A stretch of 64,000 bases of DNA from Adiantum capillus-veneris (GCA_014529385.2 CM043961.1:10590478-10654477), one strand, 5' to 3'; shown: positions 1 through 12,134, numbered from the stretch's first letter. Notes: generated by a model from the sequence alone, not told the origin. Numbers and translations: made by a program.

Positions 1-716
1 TTTGTTGGCCCCCCCCCACTCTTCCCCTGATTTAGCTCTTCTGTCCAAGCTAGAGTCCAACACTCTTTTCAACAGAAAGTGAATGAACCTAGGGCAATTT
101 GCAATCAACGCCGAAAGGTATCTATTTTCTCGATGATAGAAGGAAATAAGACAGTCATATGAATATCTGACGCACAATGAAGAAAACATGCAAATGCTTG
201 TTATTGTTACCCAGCAGCTCAGCAAGTTAACGATCGTATTTCTGACAAGGTAACTAGGGGGAGATCCAAAGATTCATTATAAGGGTTAGTGATGGCGATG
301 CGAGTGGGCGAGTAGGGTAAAGTGGGTGTGTGCACAAGTACGTGGGGCAAGGAAGCTTTTGGCCATAAGCGGCGTGTTTTGCTTACGGTGCTTGGCTTAC
401 TGCATCAAGCAACAGGGTCGGGCACTGTGTTTTTGGAGCTTGGTTGTTCTTCATATTGTGTCGCGGAGCTTGGTTTCCCTCCATTTGTAGCCCTTGGGTG
501 GTGCTTGGCCAAGTGCAGCGGGGGTAATCCACGGATCATGATCCATCATGAGCTTCTGCAACTAATTTCTGACAAGGTAAACTTGTGAATTCGAGATGCT
601 ACAAGGCGTTCTGAGCTTCCTGCCGTACCGACAAGCCTTCACTTCACCTCATCAAGGACCCCACGCCCAGGTCACTCCCTCGACGAATCTGCGTTGAAAC
701 TCCAATGTTCTCAGGC

Positions 717-718
<2 letters not shown>
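1..718. other. No gene recognised
   Basis: I find no convincing coding region, RNA gene or repeat here. A plus-strand open frame at 322-585 (88 codons) resembles nothing I know and has no supporting context. Confidence 0.5.

Positions 719-747
<29 letters not shown>
719..747. repeat. (CT)n microsatellite
   Basis: Uninterrupted CT dinucleotide run. The GA-rich open frame on the other strand is a by-product of the repeat. Confidence 0.95.
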
Positions 748-750
<3 letters not shown>

Positions 751-820
751 CGGGCAGCCCAGATTTGCCATAGCTGCAACCTACAAGCGTTCACGCTAGC
801 ATGCACGTAGCTGCGATTTA

Positions 821-878
821 AAAAAAAACTCTCTGAAAGAGCGCGCGCTGGCGCACGCTCTTTCACAGAGTTTTTTTT
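821..878. repeat. Short perfect-like palindrome
   Basis: Two 23-base arms (821-843 and 856-878) are reverse complements with one mismatch, around a 12-base GC-rich spacer. The right arm overlaps the left end of the foldback element at 864-1376. Confidence 0.85.
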
Positions 879-1368
879 AAAACGGGAAATTACCAAAATA
901 CCACTCTAATTTGAGGAAATTTCCAAAATACCCCTCAAATTTCAAAAATTCCCAAAATACTCTTGTATTTACTTTGGTTGGATTGTTCAAGATTTTCTAA
1001 ATCGTCAATTCGTTTTTAACAATTGAGATCCATTTTTGAGTGCTTAGCATGTAAATTTGTCAGCAGTTACCATTGCAAAAAGGCAATTATGTCTAAAAAT
1101 AATGAAGCAATTCATCTCCAAAGCCTACATAACCAACTCAAATTGTAGTTTTAGCATCTTGTACGATAGAAAATCACTCTTCTAGAAAATCAAATTATTT
1201 TTGGAGAAATTTACTCTCACAAGCAGGGGTATTTTGGAAAATTTGAAGGGCATTTTGGAAATTTATGAAAAAATATGGAGGTTATTTTGGGAATTTTTGA
1301 AATTTGAGGGGTACTATGGGAATTTCCTCAATTTAGAGCGGTATTTTGGTAATTTTCCCTTTTTTTAA

Positions 1369-1376
<8 letters not shown>
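864..1376. mobile_element. Foldback / MITE-like element with long inverted arms
   Basis: The sequence from 864 (starting CACAGAG) to about 960 recurs as an imperfect reverse complement from about 1270 to 1376 (ending CTCTGTG). Both arms are AT-rich with repeated CCAAAATA-type blocks. The roughly 300-base centre is non-coding. Length about 513 bp with arms of about 100 bp fits a non-autonomous terminal-inverted-repeat element. I see no clear target duplication, and a (TG)n(GA)n tract starts directly at the right end. The superfamily cannot be assigned from the sequence alone. Confidence 0.7.

Positions 1377-1453
<77 letters not shown>
1373..1453. repeat. Compound (TG)n(GA)n microsatellite
   Basis: About 20 TG units run directly into about 20 GA units, abutting the right arm of the foldback element. 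Confidence 0.95.
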
Positions 1454-1456
<3 letters not shown>

Positions 1457-1829
1457 GTTGCCTGTCTTGTGCACTCGTTGATAATCTCTAGTCCAGTAAT
1501 GGTGAGCTCTGTGGCTTCTTTGGCAGTTGTTGCTCCCTTGTTGTCGCCCCGACAGAGAGCCTTTCCAAGAGCTTCTCCGGTGCCTTAGTCCCACTACCCT
1601 CGGTGCCCCCAAGAGTGCCAACCCGCTCGCCATCTCCAACGGCAGCCCCCAGTGAGCACCATGCTTGTGTGGAAGCTGTACTCGCTCTTTTTTTTTTCCA
1701 GAAATGTCTACATGATTAGAATGATTGGCGGCACGATGAAGAATACAGCACAAGGTCTCCTTGAGAGAAAAAAGGGTTGCGAACGCATTGTCATTGTCTC
1801 CAAGGATAAATCATTGATTTCTAGACAGA
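1454..1829. other. No gene recognised
   Basis: Sequence downstream of the rbcS pseudogene; nothing recognisable apart from a T-rich run near 1688-1698. Confidence 0.4.
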
Positions 1830-2115
1830 TTAGGGCTTCTGGACAAGGAAGCCGGAGACCTGCACCTGCCTCTTGGCGTCAAAGCCCAGCACGCGGATGA
1901 AGGCTTCGGGGTGGGGCACACTCTGCAATTTTACGCAGCACCACGAAGGCATCTTGGTAGTCGAACATGGGCAGCTTCCACATCACTCAATATCACCCAT
2001 CCTAGTAGCCGCTGCCATGGAAGTGCTCTCGGTACACGCTCCTGATTTTGTCGAGCTTAATGTAGGGGGTCCAGTCATTCGGCACCATAAAGTCCACCTG
2101 CTTCGCTCTCTCTGC
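1830..2115 (-). pseudogene. RuBisCO small subunit (rbcS) pseudogene, C-terminal half
   Basis: The minus strand encodes recognisable RuBisCO small-subunit sequence, the nuclear-encoded plastid subunit of the carbon-fixing enzyme. It starts at AKQVDFMV (about 2115), continues with NDWTPYIKLDK, then VYREHFHGSGY, MWKLPMFDYQDAFVVL and HPEAFIRVLGFDAKRQVQ, and ends GFLVQKP with a TAA stop at 1830-1832. This is the usual order of the family's C-terminal two thirds. It is broken: three in-frame stops fall in the stretch corresponding to YYDGRYW, and a one-base shift follows the residues IAEC. The N-terminal third and transit peptide are absent immediately upstream. They may be lost or lie beyond a former intron, but I could not find them. 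A dead gene copy or a captured fragment are both possible. Confidence 0.88.
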
Positions 2116-2689
2116 CAATCCCCACTAGCAACTATGGACTCTCGACTCCAAGGAATGCCTGCTCTCTCTTCCTTGCCTTGCTTGGTCCAACATGTTCTTG
2201 TTTCTTCACACTTGTTGGTAATGACGATGGCAATGTTGCTGATAGTCCATTTGTCACCTATTGTGCTGCCTCCCAACGCTTTTCATTCAAGTACTACCCT
2301 GATCCCTTTCGCCCCACATCCTCAACCTACCGCTTTCTCATCGTAATGTTGTGCCTCGATCCATGCGAGTAAGGGTCTTTTGTGTTGTATCTTCACTTTT
2401 GTTAAGGTGCACTAGTGTATCCACCTGTCCTTCGAATATAGAACATGGAGGGCTACTCTATCAAACAGCCCATGGAGATGGTGTTGGCAACCCAATACAT
2501 TCTAGTAGGTAAAAGTTTCCGACCTCCAGCACGTGACCCTAGAGCAGCTCTCCTTATTTTTCTTACCCATGTTGATGTTCTTGACATTTGGCAATGCAAA
2601 CTGTGCTCATGAGGTCATCAATATCAGACTTGCATGTAAATAATCATCAGGACTAAGACTCTGAGCCTTTGGGTGGTCAGCTTCATCTT

Positions 2690-3364
2690 CTTCAAGATAT
2701 CTTTTTTGCCTTCAACAAGGGCGTCACCCTGTTGTCTGTGCCTCGATTGGCCGGTGTCAATGATGGGCTCTTGCTAAGGGCCATTAATTGACTCGGCCAC
2801 TTGGTGGACATGGCCACGTTGGCTCGCCTGGAGCTACAATTGCAATGGCTGTAGCATGCCATGCTTCACCTTCTCCATGACTCCCTTTTCTTTTGGTCCA
2901 AAGAGAATGGGCGTCCCTCCATGTGGAAATACAGCCGCCTCCTGCACATGGCCCATTGGTGTGCTCATCATGAGGTTCTTCCTCTTCTTGTTGAGGCCGG
3001 CTATGATATTGTCCATGTGCAAAGGATTATGTGCGTAATTCTTCCATGGCGGACGTACATCAGTATAGTGCATGATGCGTTAGGGAATTCTGACAACTTG
3101 GACCCCTGGTCCAATGTGATTTTCATAGAGAAGCAGCTGCAGCGGGAGTAAAAGGTAGATATGCAGCTAGATGGTGAGAAAGAGAATCGCAATAAGGAGT
3201 TTACAATGATTTTGGTCAGCCGCATGTCTGCATGGTTGGAGAGGTATGCATGCAACGTGCTGTTCAAGGATATGCGCACAAAATTTTTTAAGGGTGTGAC
3301 GTTGGCGCCGCTCACGCACGTGTCCGCACCCAGCTTTGTGCGAGGCAGTTGTGACCCATCTTAA
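2690..3364 (+). pseudogene. Decayed reading frame of unknown identity
   Basis: One plus-strand frame stays mostly open for about 220 codons with only a few stops (for example after LLLRAIN and after LQWL). It reads as ordinary protein sequence, with stretches such as LLQDIFFAFNKGVTLL, HMAHWCAHHEVLPLL and ILVSRMSAWLERYAC. I do not recognise the family. It could be a decayed host gene or an old transposon protein. Absence of a start context and the stops argue that it is not functional. The frame ends just before a (GA)n tract. Confidence 0.35.
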
Positions 3365-3428
3365 GAGGGAGATGTTGGACGTCTTTTGACTGGGGCACGA
3401 TGAGACAGTAAGCAAACGGCAGTTTTTA

Positions 3429-3431
<3 letters not shown>

Positions 3432-3500
<69 letters not shown>
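3432..3500. repeat. (GA)n microsatellite
   Basis: 69 bases of uninterrupted GA. The LINE 3'-end sequence found beside other GA tracts in this window is not seen on either side. Confidence 0.95.
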
Positions 3501-3503
<3 letters not shown>

Positions 3504-4844
3504 TGCCTATCAATTGTCGCATAGCACAGATATGGAGGTCCATGGGGTGGATTGAGGAGGCGGGTGTCAATCTCATCGAGCTGAGCAGCCTCAGATCAAA
3601 GTCGACGTTTGGTATCTCTAAACTCTCTTGAAGAAAATTGAGAGAATCATAGACATGGACCCACTTTCTGCTGCCATGTGGCAGTTTTGAGAGACGCCTC
3701 TCTCCATGATGGACAAGTCAACAGACTAGCAATTCCAAGCAGTCTATGAACTTTCCGCAGTGCTCATATAAACATGGAAAATTTAAGAGAATGTTTTTTC
3801 ACTGAATTTCTCTAAAATTTGTAGGTTTTCTCACCTTCTACTTTGAATTTTGAAGATAAATCTCAAAATTTATGGATGGAAATATACTAAACCTAGGTTT
3901 CTTTTGTTTATCAACATGGTTGGGTGAAAGAGAACTTGCATGGGGAGAATTTGTCCTAAGAAAAGTGTTCATAACTTTATCCAACTTGCATACTTTTTAT
4001 CAAAGCACTCGTTATAAATCCCTTGCATACTCTTTTATCAAAGCACTCGTTATAAATCCCCACCATTACCATCTCTCTTGACACCTTTGTCACCACCATC
4101 TTTGGAAACACCACTAACTTTCCCACCCCCTCGATGGTATGGTTCATATGATGGTTTGAACCAGCCTTCAATATATACCATGATATGAAGTTCTCAAAAG
4201 AATGACCTCATTTCAATAATCAAATTATTTTCAAGTTCCCACAGTTTTCTCTAGAGTAACTTAAAAATGCATAGTATGATATCGTACATCAACCCATAAT
4301 AACTTGAGGTAGAGTGAGAGAGAGGAGAAGAAGAAGAAGTGAAGAGCTCCCAAAATCTCCTTATTCATGAGATTTGTTTGAGTGGCAACAACCTTAGCTT
4401 TTTAGTGTAAAGCTTGTGGTTTAACCCTTCGATTGGGGGGCTAAAATTGGCAAATAGTTTTTCATCACCCTTTTTATAGAAGCAATGGAACTATGACATA
4501 TTGAAACCATGGTATACATACACAAATGTGTCATATGTGATGCTTAATGTATAATAAACACCCAAATTGTTAACAAGCTCTATGAGGTCCTGCGTGTAAG
4601 GAGGTACGAATATGAGATTTATATCCAACAAGGATCAATTGTAGTAGCAAATTGGAATGAGCTTCCAATACTTGAGGGCAACGATTTCCAAGGAGAGGAA
4701 TATTAACATGCCATTGTAATGGTTTCTAGTGATCTAGCCCATCAAAGGAAATATTCTACCCAGAACTGGTTCAAACGGTTTTCTCGGTCAAAAAATTGTG
4801 GTTGATTTATCATTAAAAATAGGTGCAATGTTGAATTAATATTT
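3501..4844. other. No gene recognised
   Basis: AT-rich sequence with scattered stops in all frames. It holds the 37-38 bp duplication and nothing else I can name. LTRs of the downstream Gypsy remnant were looked for here and not found. Confidence 0.45.
3985..4059. repeat. Tandem duplication, 37-38 bp unit, two copies
   Basis: The block beginning CTTGCATACT and ending ATAAATCC occurs at 3985-4021 and again at 4022-4059, differing by about one base. Confidence 0.9.
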
Positions 4845-7800
4845 TTGTTGTTGTGCTTGAAGTCACCTAAGAAATCATGTTTGGTTTTTATTTTGTATAT
4901 GTGCCTTGCCCTATCTCGCTCGTTTTCGGGATTGCTCGGAAAATCTCGCTCGAGATTTGAGATTCCTCTTCTGGTAGCACCCTTGCATGGTCTTGATCTG
5001 ATTTTGAGAATGTCATTTCGTCATGAATTTGATCCGTTGATTAATTATAAAACACATACCATGTCTCTCACTCATAATAATCAAAATTTCTCCATCCAAG
5101 CAACACTAGAACATACCAAAATTCCACTTCTCTCGCACACTCAAGCCAAAAGAGCAATTCAAAAACAAGGAAAAACATATTTGGTGTTGGTAAATCAAAT
5201 CTCCACTGAAACTGAAGCCTCACATAACTCCTCACATGATGATTTTCTTTCTCAATTTAAGCGTTGTTTTCATGCATGATCTGCCACCTGGAATTCCATC
5301 TTCACATCCAGAAGACCACAAAATAGATATTATACCGGGTAGTGAACCTCCTTGAAGAGCACCTTATTGTGTAAATCCGACTGCACGCAAGGAGATAGAA
5401 AATCAAGTCATTGACTTGCTTGATTGAGGACTTATAAAACCTAGGAGTTCACCATATGGAGCTTTAAGACTTCTTGTTCAAAAGAAAAATGGAACTTTTC
5501 GTGTGTGTATTGACTATAGGGCTTTAAACAAGATCGCCATCAAGAATAGGTTCCCTATTCCTAGAGTGGATGATATGTTAGACAAACTAAAAGGGGCAAA
5601 CATATTTAGAAAAATTGACCTCAAATCAAGGTATCATCAAGTCAAAATGTTTGACCAAGATATCTACAAAACTGCTTTCAGAACACAAACGAGACATTAT
5701 GAATTTCTTGTCATTCCATTTGGTTTAACATATACACTAGCCACATTCACACGCATGATGAACATAATTTTCATTGAACCTCAAGATTTTTTCATTGTAT
5801 TCTTTGACAACATTCTTGTATTTGATCAGAATAAGAACATAAAGAGCACTTGACATGTGTCTTTGATCTGCTTGCACACAATCACTTGTATCAGAATCTT
5901 AAAAAGAATTCATTTTTCCAATCTGAAATTGAATATTTGGGACACATTGTTTCAAGTAAGAGAAAACATGGAGACCCTAAGAAAATTGAAGCCATTCAGT
6001 CATGGCCTAGACCCAAAAATTTGCATAAGCTTTGTTCTTTTATTGGTCTAAGTAGTTATTAGAGAAAGTTTGTACGTAACTTTGCTTACAACTCTCATTA
6101 CCTCACTCTCTTGTTAAAGAAATATTATCCTTATGTATGGTATGAATTGTAAGAAAGTTCCTTTAATGCACTCAATCTAATGCTTTGATAAATGCACCAG
6201 TACTACAATTGCCTGATTTTGATAAACCATTCTTTGTTGTAGACAGTGATGCTAGTGGAAAAGGTATCAAAGCAGTTCTTATGCAAGATAACCATTCACT
6301 TGCATTTGAAAGTAGTAAGTTTAAAATGTCTCAAGAAAAATTTAGTACATATGACAAAGAGTTGATTGTTGTTGTACATGCCTTGGAAATTTGAAAACAC
6401 TATTTAATGGGTACTGACCTAATCATCAAAACTAATCAACAAAGTATCAAGTATTTACTGTCTCGATCCTTAATAGATGATAGTTATATTAAGTGGATTG
6501 TCTTCATTCAAAGTTTTCAACTCAACATTGAATACCAACCTAGTAAGGAAAATGTTGTACCTGATAATTTGACTCAAAGACCCTCTCTTAATAATCTATC
6601 AACCACTATAATGGGTACTTCATTTCATTCAATGTTTGACACTTATGCACAAGATAATGATTTCAAAACCACATGGTTGCATATGATTGAGAATTCTATG
6701 CACATATTTTTGGAATATACTATTCAATAATACTTTCTTTATTTCAAACAGAAATTGTGTGTAACTAAACCTTTTCGTATATTGATCATTGAAGAGTTGC
6801 ACAAACCACCTTATGTTGGACATAGATGATTTTTTGCTACTTTTTAAAACTTATGTCAAAATTTATATTGGCCTACTAGATGAAAACTTATGTTAAACAG
6901 TATGTTTCAACTTGTTTGTTTTGTCAAAAGATCAAAACGCCAACATGTAAGAAATTAGGACTTTTACACCCTCTCCCTATTCTTGAAAAACCTTGGGAAC
7001 ATATTTTAATAGATTTTTTAACTTGATTTTCATTCATTGCTCACAAGCATGATATGATTTGGATTGCAATTGATCATTTTTCTAAACAAGTATACTTTAT
7101 TCCTTGTAAGAAAACACTCACAACACATCAAACTGCACTTCTATTTCTTAAAGTTGTCTTTCCACATCATGGTGTGCCCAAAGTCATAATATCTAATCGA
7201 CATTCAAAATTTTGTAGTGCTTTTTGGATTATTGTTTTTAAAAATCTTGGAACTACACTTGATTTTACTTATGCATTCCATCCTGAATCTAATGGTCAAA
7301 CCGAAGTCACTGATTGTAGTATCATTGACTTGTTAAAAACTTATGTTTCTTCTCAACTCAATGACAATTTGCATATAACAACACCACTCACATTGCCACA
7401 GGTAAATCTCCATTTGAAATTGTGTATGGTCATTCTCTACCTACTCTTGCTTCACGTCTTTCTACTGTTGTGCCTGCCGCCGCCCGCTGATGATTTTACT
7501 ACTAATTTGTATGATGTTTATGCAAGTGTACATTCTGTCATTAAACATTCACAAGAACTTTATTACTAAGCATGCTAACAAGCACCACAAGGCACATCAC
7601 TTTAAGGAAGGTGATTATGTTATGCTTCGTATTCAAAATGAAGGATAAAAAGTGTTGATACTAACGTTTTTGTTAAACTTGCTCCTCGTTTTTACGGTCA
7701 ATTCAAAATTTCTGTTGTGATCAATGATGTTTCATTTCGTTTAAACTTACCTTCACATTGACACATTCACAATGCATTCCATATTATTCTTTTGAGACCT

Positions 7801-8058
7801 TTCAAAAGACCCCTACCTACACATCACATTTATGAGGATCCACCTTCACTTGTGGACCAAGAAGAACAACTCATCCCTGCACAAATAGTTGATCACAAGA
7901 TTATCACTACACGCACTAGCATGGTTTATAACCGCTATCTTTTGACCATCAAAGGCCACCCTAGAGAGGATGCCAAATGGATGCCTGAAAAGGTTTTTCG
8001 CCTTCCGAGACCTTCTCCACACTTTCCATCACTCATGGTCCAGTTGATTCTCTATTGA
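4845..8058 (+). mobile_element. Old Ty3/Gypsy remnant (internal region, probable chromovirus type)
   Basis: Degenerate plus-strand polyprotein of a Gypsy-class LTR element. The parts appear in the expected order. A protease-end stretch lies near 5000-5060 (MSFRHEFDPLINYKT). Reverse transcriptase spans about 5400-6060 (VCIDYRALNKI, FPIPRVDDMLD, KIDLKSRYHQVK). RNase H follows at about 6185-6590 (VVDSDASGKGI), and integrase at about 6900-7570 (IDHFSKQVYFIP, FHPESNGQTE). A chromodomain-like tail lies at about 7910-8010 (YLLTIKGHPREDAKW). Many breaks are present and no LTRs or target duplication were found, so it is a fossil and clearly older than the Copia copy at 18.3 kb. Gag is not recognisable. 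Confidence 0.88.
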
Positions 8059-10231
8059 GCAACTGAGGACAATTGATATCTCTGTATGTTGTTACGAGAC
8101 TAGGAACCCTCATGTTGCATATGGTTAACTGCAATTGGGATCGGTGGCTTAATGGTTAATTATGTGCTCTCTATCTGATTTTACAAACAATGAGTGCATG
8201 ATGATTTGTAGATTGAAATTCTGGGAGTTGAGAAAGAGGCACTGGTAAGTAATAAATTTCTTGATCATTTTACTTTTACACAGTGTTTTATATCTCTTAT
8301 CAATAAGACACTATGGCTGCTTTATAAGTAGGAGAGTGAGAACTCACCCTAAGAGGATCATGCAATAAGTAATTTGTTCCACTCATAACTAAAGTGGGAC
8401 TAAGTGTAAAAGAGGGGCCTCCATTTTTTGGCACCAACAAGTAATATCAAATTATAGATACCAAACTCTATAAGAGGTGCCGTGGAGTTTGACGCTAAAA
8501 TCTTTAGGCCTTTCTTGTGTAGATGCCTTAAATTTTTCCTTTCCTCTTTCATATACCATCATGTGTTACTCAGTGTACTCCATGATAATGTCTACATCTC
8601 TTACAATCCCTCTTACTCTCTTTCTTTGTCAATCTATTGTCTTGTGTGTGTGTTGTCATAGTTTAGGTGTGTGTGTGTGTGTGTGTGTGTACTTGAATTT
8701 GAAAAGAGAAGGTGACATGTTGATGGTGAATTCTATGAGGAATTGTTGATTTGTCTAAGCAATCGGTCTCCCCAACTCCCAACATGGCTGATGATCGGGA
8801 TGAGGAGTTTGAGCGTGAAGTTGGTGCTCTTCTTGAGACGATGCATGAACTTGAAGATAAGCAATCAGATATTGAGATAGAGAGATGGATGGAGCCGTGG
8901 AGTTTGATGACAAAAATGCAGAAGCTTACATAGAGACACGACTTTTGATTACTTTTGATGTCTACTTTTGATTAATGGACTTTAATTATTGTCCAACAAT
9001 GAATTCCTAGTGATTTGTGTTGATTGAGATGTTTATTCGTGATTAAGTGAACTAACACAATGTATATATGTTTTCAAATTAGTTTTTGCAACCATGGCAA
9101 ATGACGAGGAGCCATACTCAGAGAGTTTTAGTTTTTGAGTTACTCCAATGGGCATGTCACCAGAGCAGATGCAACATTTCTTCTCATACTTTTTCCTAGA
9201 GCACTGTGCCTACGCACATCAATTTTGGATAGCATGTCCTTTGATGAGCTACAGCTACTCAGACCCTCAGACTAGCGATCCAGTCACAACGGCTGGTGGC
9301 ATCACACCTCAGACCAACGTTCCAGTTACACCAATTAGTTGATCTACACTGGAGACTATGCTTTCTCGTTCCTCTTCGAGACAATGCAAATCTCATCGTT
9401 CAGGTGGTGACGGTGGCTGTTGTGGTAGTGGAGCTATCGACACATCTACACCTCTGAGAGAGCATACATCCTCGGGGGGTTCACCTCTTAAACATGTATG
9501 TTACCGCATGAGTTTAAATGAATGGGTTATTAATTGTCAAAATGTCAAAATTTTAACAAGATTATATCATCAAAAAGGGGTTTTTAATTGATTTTAGAGA
9601 AAAACCTATAAGTATTTGAAGAGAAAATGGTCATTTTATTACCTTAAGCATGTAAGTAAAGAGGGTCTTTTTAAACACCCCTTGAATGCACGTTATATGG
9701 ATAGTTTCTTAAAGGTGCACCCCCCAAGCGTTCACCTCTCTCTTTAGTAGATAGTACATCAACGGGTAAACCACGACTATTTATGTGAAAAGATTTCCTG
9801 AACATTGTTTGTGCAGCCCTCTCATCAACCCACCAACCTTTCCATAAAGAGGCATACCAAAAATACTATAGAATTTCCCAATTCGTAGGACTTTGCAACT
9901 ACCTTCTTGTATATTTTTCTGGTTTTGCTTCCCTTTCCCAGGGTCTACAATCGACTAAGAGACATTTCACACACTACAAGGCTAGGGTGGAGGTGACACC
10001 AGCAAACTTGTCTTCTCATTGCTAAACCACAAGTATGTCCGGACGATTTCACGAAAATGGTGAATTGGGTGGAATTCAAATCAAATTCGTCCCTTTGTTA
10101 TTGGGGGAGAAAACTTGAAGACTCATTGGAGATGCCCGAGTCTTTTGCTGTCTCTCTCTCTCTTGCTCACAAGTGGCTAGCATGCCACCGCAGTCTCTTC
10201 TCTCCCCCGTGTGATGCCACTGAAGCTTTAG

Positions 10232-10233
<2 letters not shown>
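8059..10233. other. No gene recognised
   Basis: Holds a (GT)12 tract at 8667-8690 and several short open frames. One, 8751-8930, encodes an acidic 60-residue stretch (EFEREVGALLETMHELED). It looks protein-like but resembles nothing I can name with confidence. A 20-base similarity joins about 8483-8503 and 8893-8913. Confidence 0.4.
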
Positions 10234-10278
<45 letters not shown>

Positions 10279-10301
10279 TACGAACAACAGAGCAGGGTGA
10301 G

Positions 10302-10357
<56 letters not shown>
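10234..10357. repeat. Two (CT)n microsatellite blocks
   Basis: CT runs at 10234-10275 and 10303-10357 separated by about 27 bases. Long Ser-Leu or Arg-Glu frames here are repeat artefacts. Confidence 0.95.
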
Positions 10358-10360
<3 letters not shown>

Positions 10361-11129
10361 GGGTCGGTGACGAGGGTGCTGGGTGTTGACGCAGGCGGGG
10401 GTTTTGGGGAGGGAGGGAGCAGAGGGAGGGAGTGGTGCCTCATGATGTGTGTGCATGCATGCCAGTTTGGTGGTGGATATAGGGCGAGTTGGTGGGTTGC
10501 AGGAGTAGGGAGGACGTTAGAAGGAGCACGGGGGCGGTGTCTGTGCAGAGTCTCTCTCGCTTGGCTGATGTGGAAAAGGGGGTAAATAGGGGAGGGAATC
10601 TCGACAGGGTATCAGAGGTTATTGGGATTTCCCTTTTTAGTGAGCCAGGTAGTGGTATATGGCGGGGACCCGGCCCATCTAATCTCCATTTCCAACCGGC
10701 TCAAGGTTAAACTCTCCCGAACACTCCTCAATGCACAATGATCTAGATTCACAGTGTTACAAAAAAACCAGGGTACAATGTAGTTTAACCGGCTAAAATC
10801 ATAACATCCCGGTTAGATTTTGAGCTTGCCTTGAAGAAAACCGCAAAATTCACACAGGTTATAGTGAAAATACCGGCAAAAGCTTCAAATTTTGACCAAA
10901 AAACTGGGTAGAATTTCAAGTTTGCCCTTATTTCCTTCCGTTAGAAAAAATGTATTTTTCTAGCCCTGAATTCTAGAACTTGAAACATCAGAGAGAGGAA
11001 CGGCAGACGAAATTGCATGATAGGCACGTGGAGTGGAAAGATCGAGAGCAGGAATGGAAGCCCCATACTACTTCCTATTTTAACAGCAGAAGACACGATG
11101 AAAGTGGATTAAAATGACCGTCGCCCAGC
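10358..11129. other. Upstream region of the hemerythrin-like gene
   Basis: No gene recognised. It presumably includes the promoter and 5' UTR of the gene starting at 11130, but I see no decisive TATA box or initiator. Confidence 0.4.
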
Positions 11130-12063
11130 ATGTCAACTCTCATGGGCTCTCCCTTTCTTGCCCGCGTTGTTGCCCTCACTACCTCCTACAGCTCCCGAGC
11201 TACCATCTCCCACATTCCAGCTTCCACCCGGATCTACAGCTGTTCTCCCTCCTTCCGGCACGCCCACCTCGTCCACGCCACCGCTGCCGACAATATGCTA
11301 GGTAGTAATGAAACCCACATCGTGGATGCCATCGTCCAAGACCACACCGAGATCAAAGCTTACTATGAGGTTTCTCTACTAAGTATCTTTGTACAGTATT
11401 TTCGGTCTGCGTCATGCTCTTTATCGGCTGATCTCTTTGTGATTGCAGCAATACAAGAAGTCTGTCTCACTGGAGGACAAGCAAAAATGGAGCAACCAGT
11501 GGCGGTGGGAAGTGGCACGCCACTCGATAGGCGAGGAGCTGGTAGCATACCCGGCCCTGGAGAAGTATGTGCCTGGTGGCCTGGCCATGGCAGATAAAGA
11601 CCGTGCACAGCACCACGAGGTGAAAGAAAATCTTTCCTTACTGGAGAAGAAGACAGCTGGCCATGATGCCTCAGCTTTCGACAATCTCATGGACCAAACA
11701 CAGCAGACTCTTGACCAGCACATTCGGGAAGAGGAGGAACATGACTTGGTAAAGCTCCGAGAATGCTTGCCCCCAGAGGAAGGCATGCGTCTCGGCTCGA
11801 AGTTCAAGCGCACCAAGAGATTTGTGCCGACGCAGTAAGTGTACACTAATTAGCATGCTGCATGTACGTCTTGCCTTCCAATTACTATTTGTGAAACAGT
11901 GCTAAATTTGTCTTGATGTGTTTGTAGCTCGCATCCAAGTGCACCTGAAAGGCCTCCATTCGAGACGGTAGTTGGCCTCTTGGCGGCACCCATTGACAAG
12001 TTACGTGACATGTTTGAGAAGTTCCCGAGTGCAGACGAGCTGAAGGAAGTGAAACCCAACTAG
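11130..12063 (+). CDS. Hemerythrin-like (HHE cation-binding domain) protein
   Basis: Predicted 253-residue protein in three exons: 11130-11369, 11449-11834 and 11928-12063, with introns of 79 and 93 bp that have GT-AG ends and keep the frame. HHE proteins are four-helix bundles that bind iron or another metal; roles in the family include oxygen or redox sensing. Candidate ligands are in place: H72 in QDHTEIK, H105 with E109/E110 in RHSIGEELV, H135/H136 in QHHEVKEN, and H171 with E175 in DQHIREEEEHD. Residues 1 to about 55 are rich in Ser, Ala and Arg and poor in acids, as in an organelle transit peptide, so plastid or mitochondrial import is inferred. I chose the ATG at 11130 because it is in frame through both splice junctions; the ATG at 11114 is in another frame. 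Tail residues 210-253 (PPFETVVGLLAAPIDKL) follow the domain. No break is visible. Substrate and true ligand are unknown. Confidence 0.85.
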
Positions 12064-12128
12064 CTAGCTAATACCGACGGCGCCGCCGGTGATCTGTAGC
12101 TCAGGATGATAAATATGTGGATACACCG

Positions 12129-12134
12129 AATAAA
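12129..12134 (+). terminator. Candidate poly(A) signal of the hemerythrin-like gene
   Basis: AATAAA lies 65 bases after the stop codon, in a plausible place for 3'-end processing. Motif only. Confidence 0.5.

Noticed and set aside
8483-8913. Two 20-base similar strings (GCCGTGGAGTTTGA) as LTR or element ends
   Set aside because: Similarity does not extend beyond about 20-25 bases and no other element feature is present.
3500-9000. LTRs flanking the Gypsy remnant at 4845-8058
   Set aside because: Upstream and downstream flanks were compared by eye and share no long direct repeat.
10076-10456. Long Arg-Glu or Ser-Leu open frames over CT/GA tracts (also at 1328-1753, 36732-36992, 46379-46965, 46992-47199)
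   Set aside because: They arise because dinucleotide repeats have no stop codons; there is no domain, start context or conservation.
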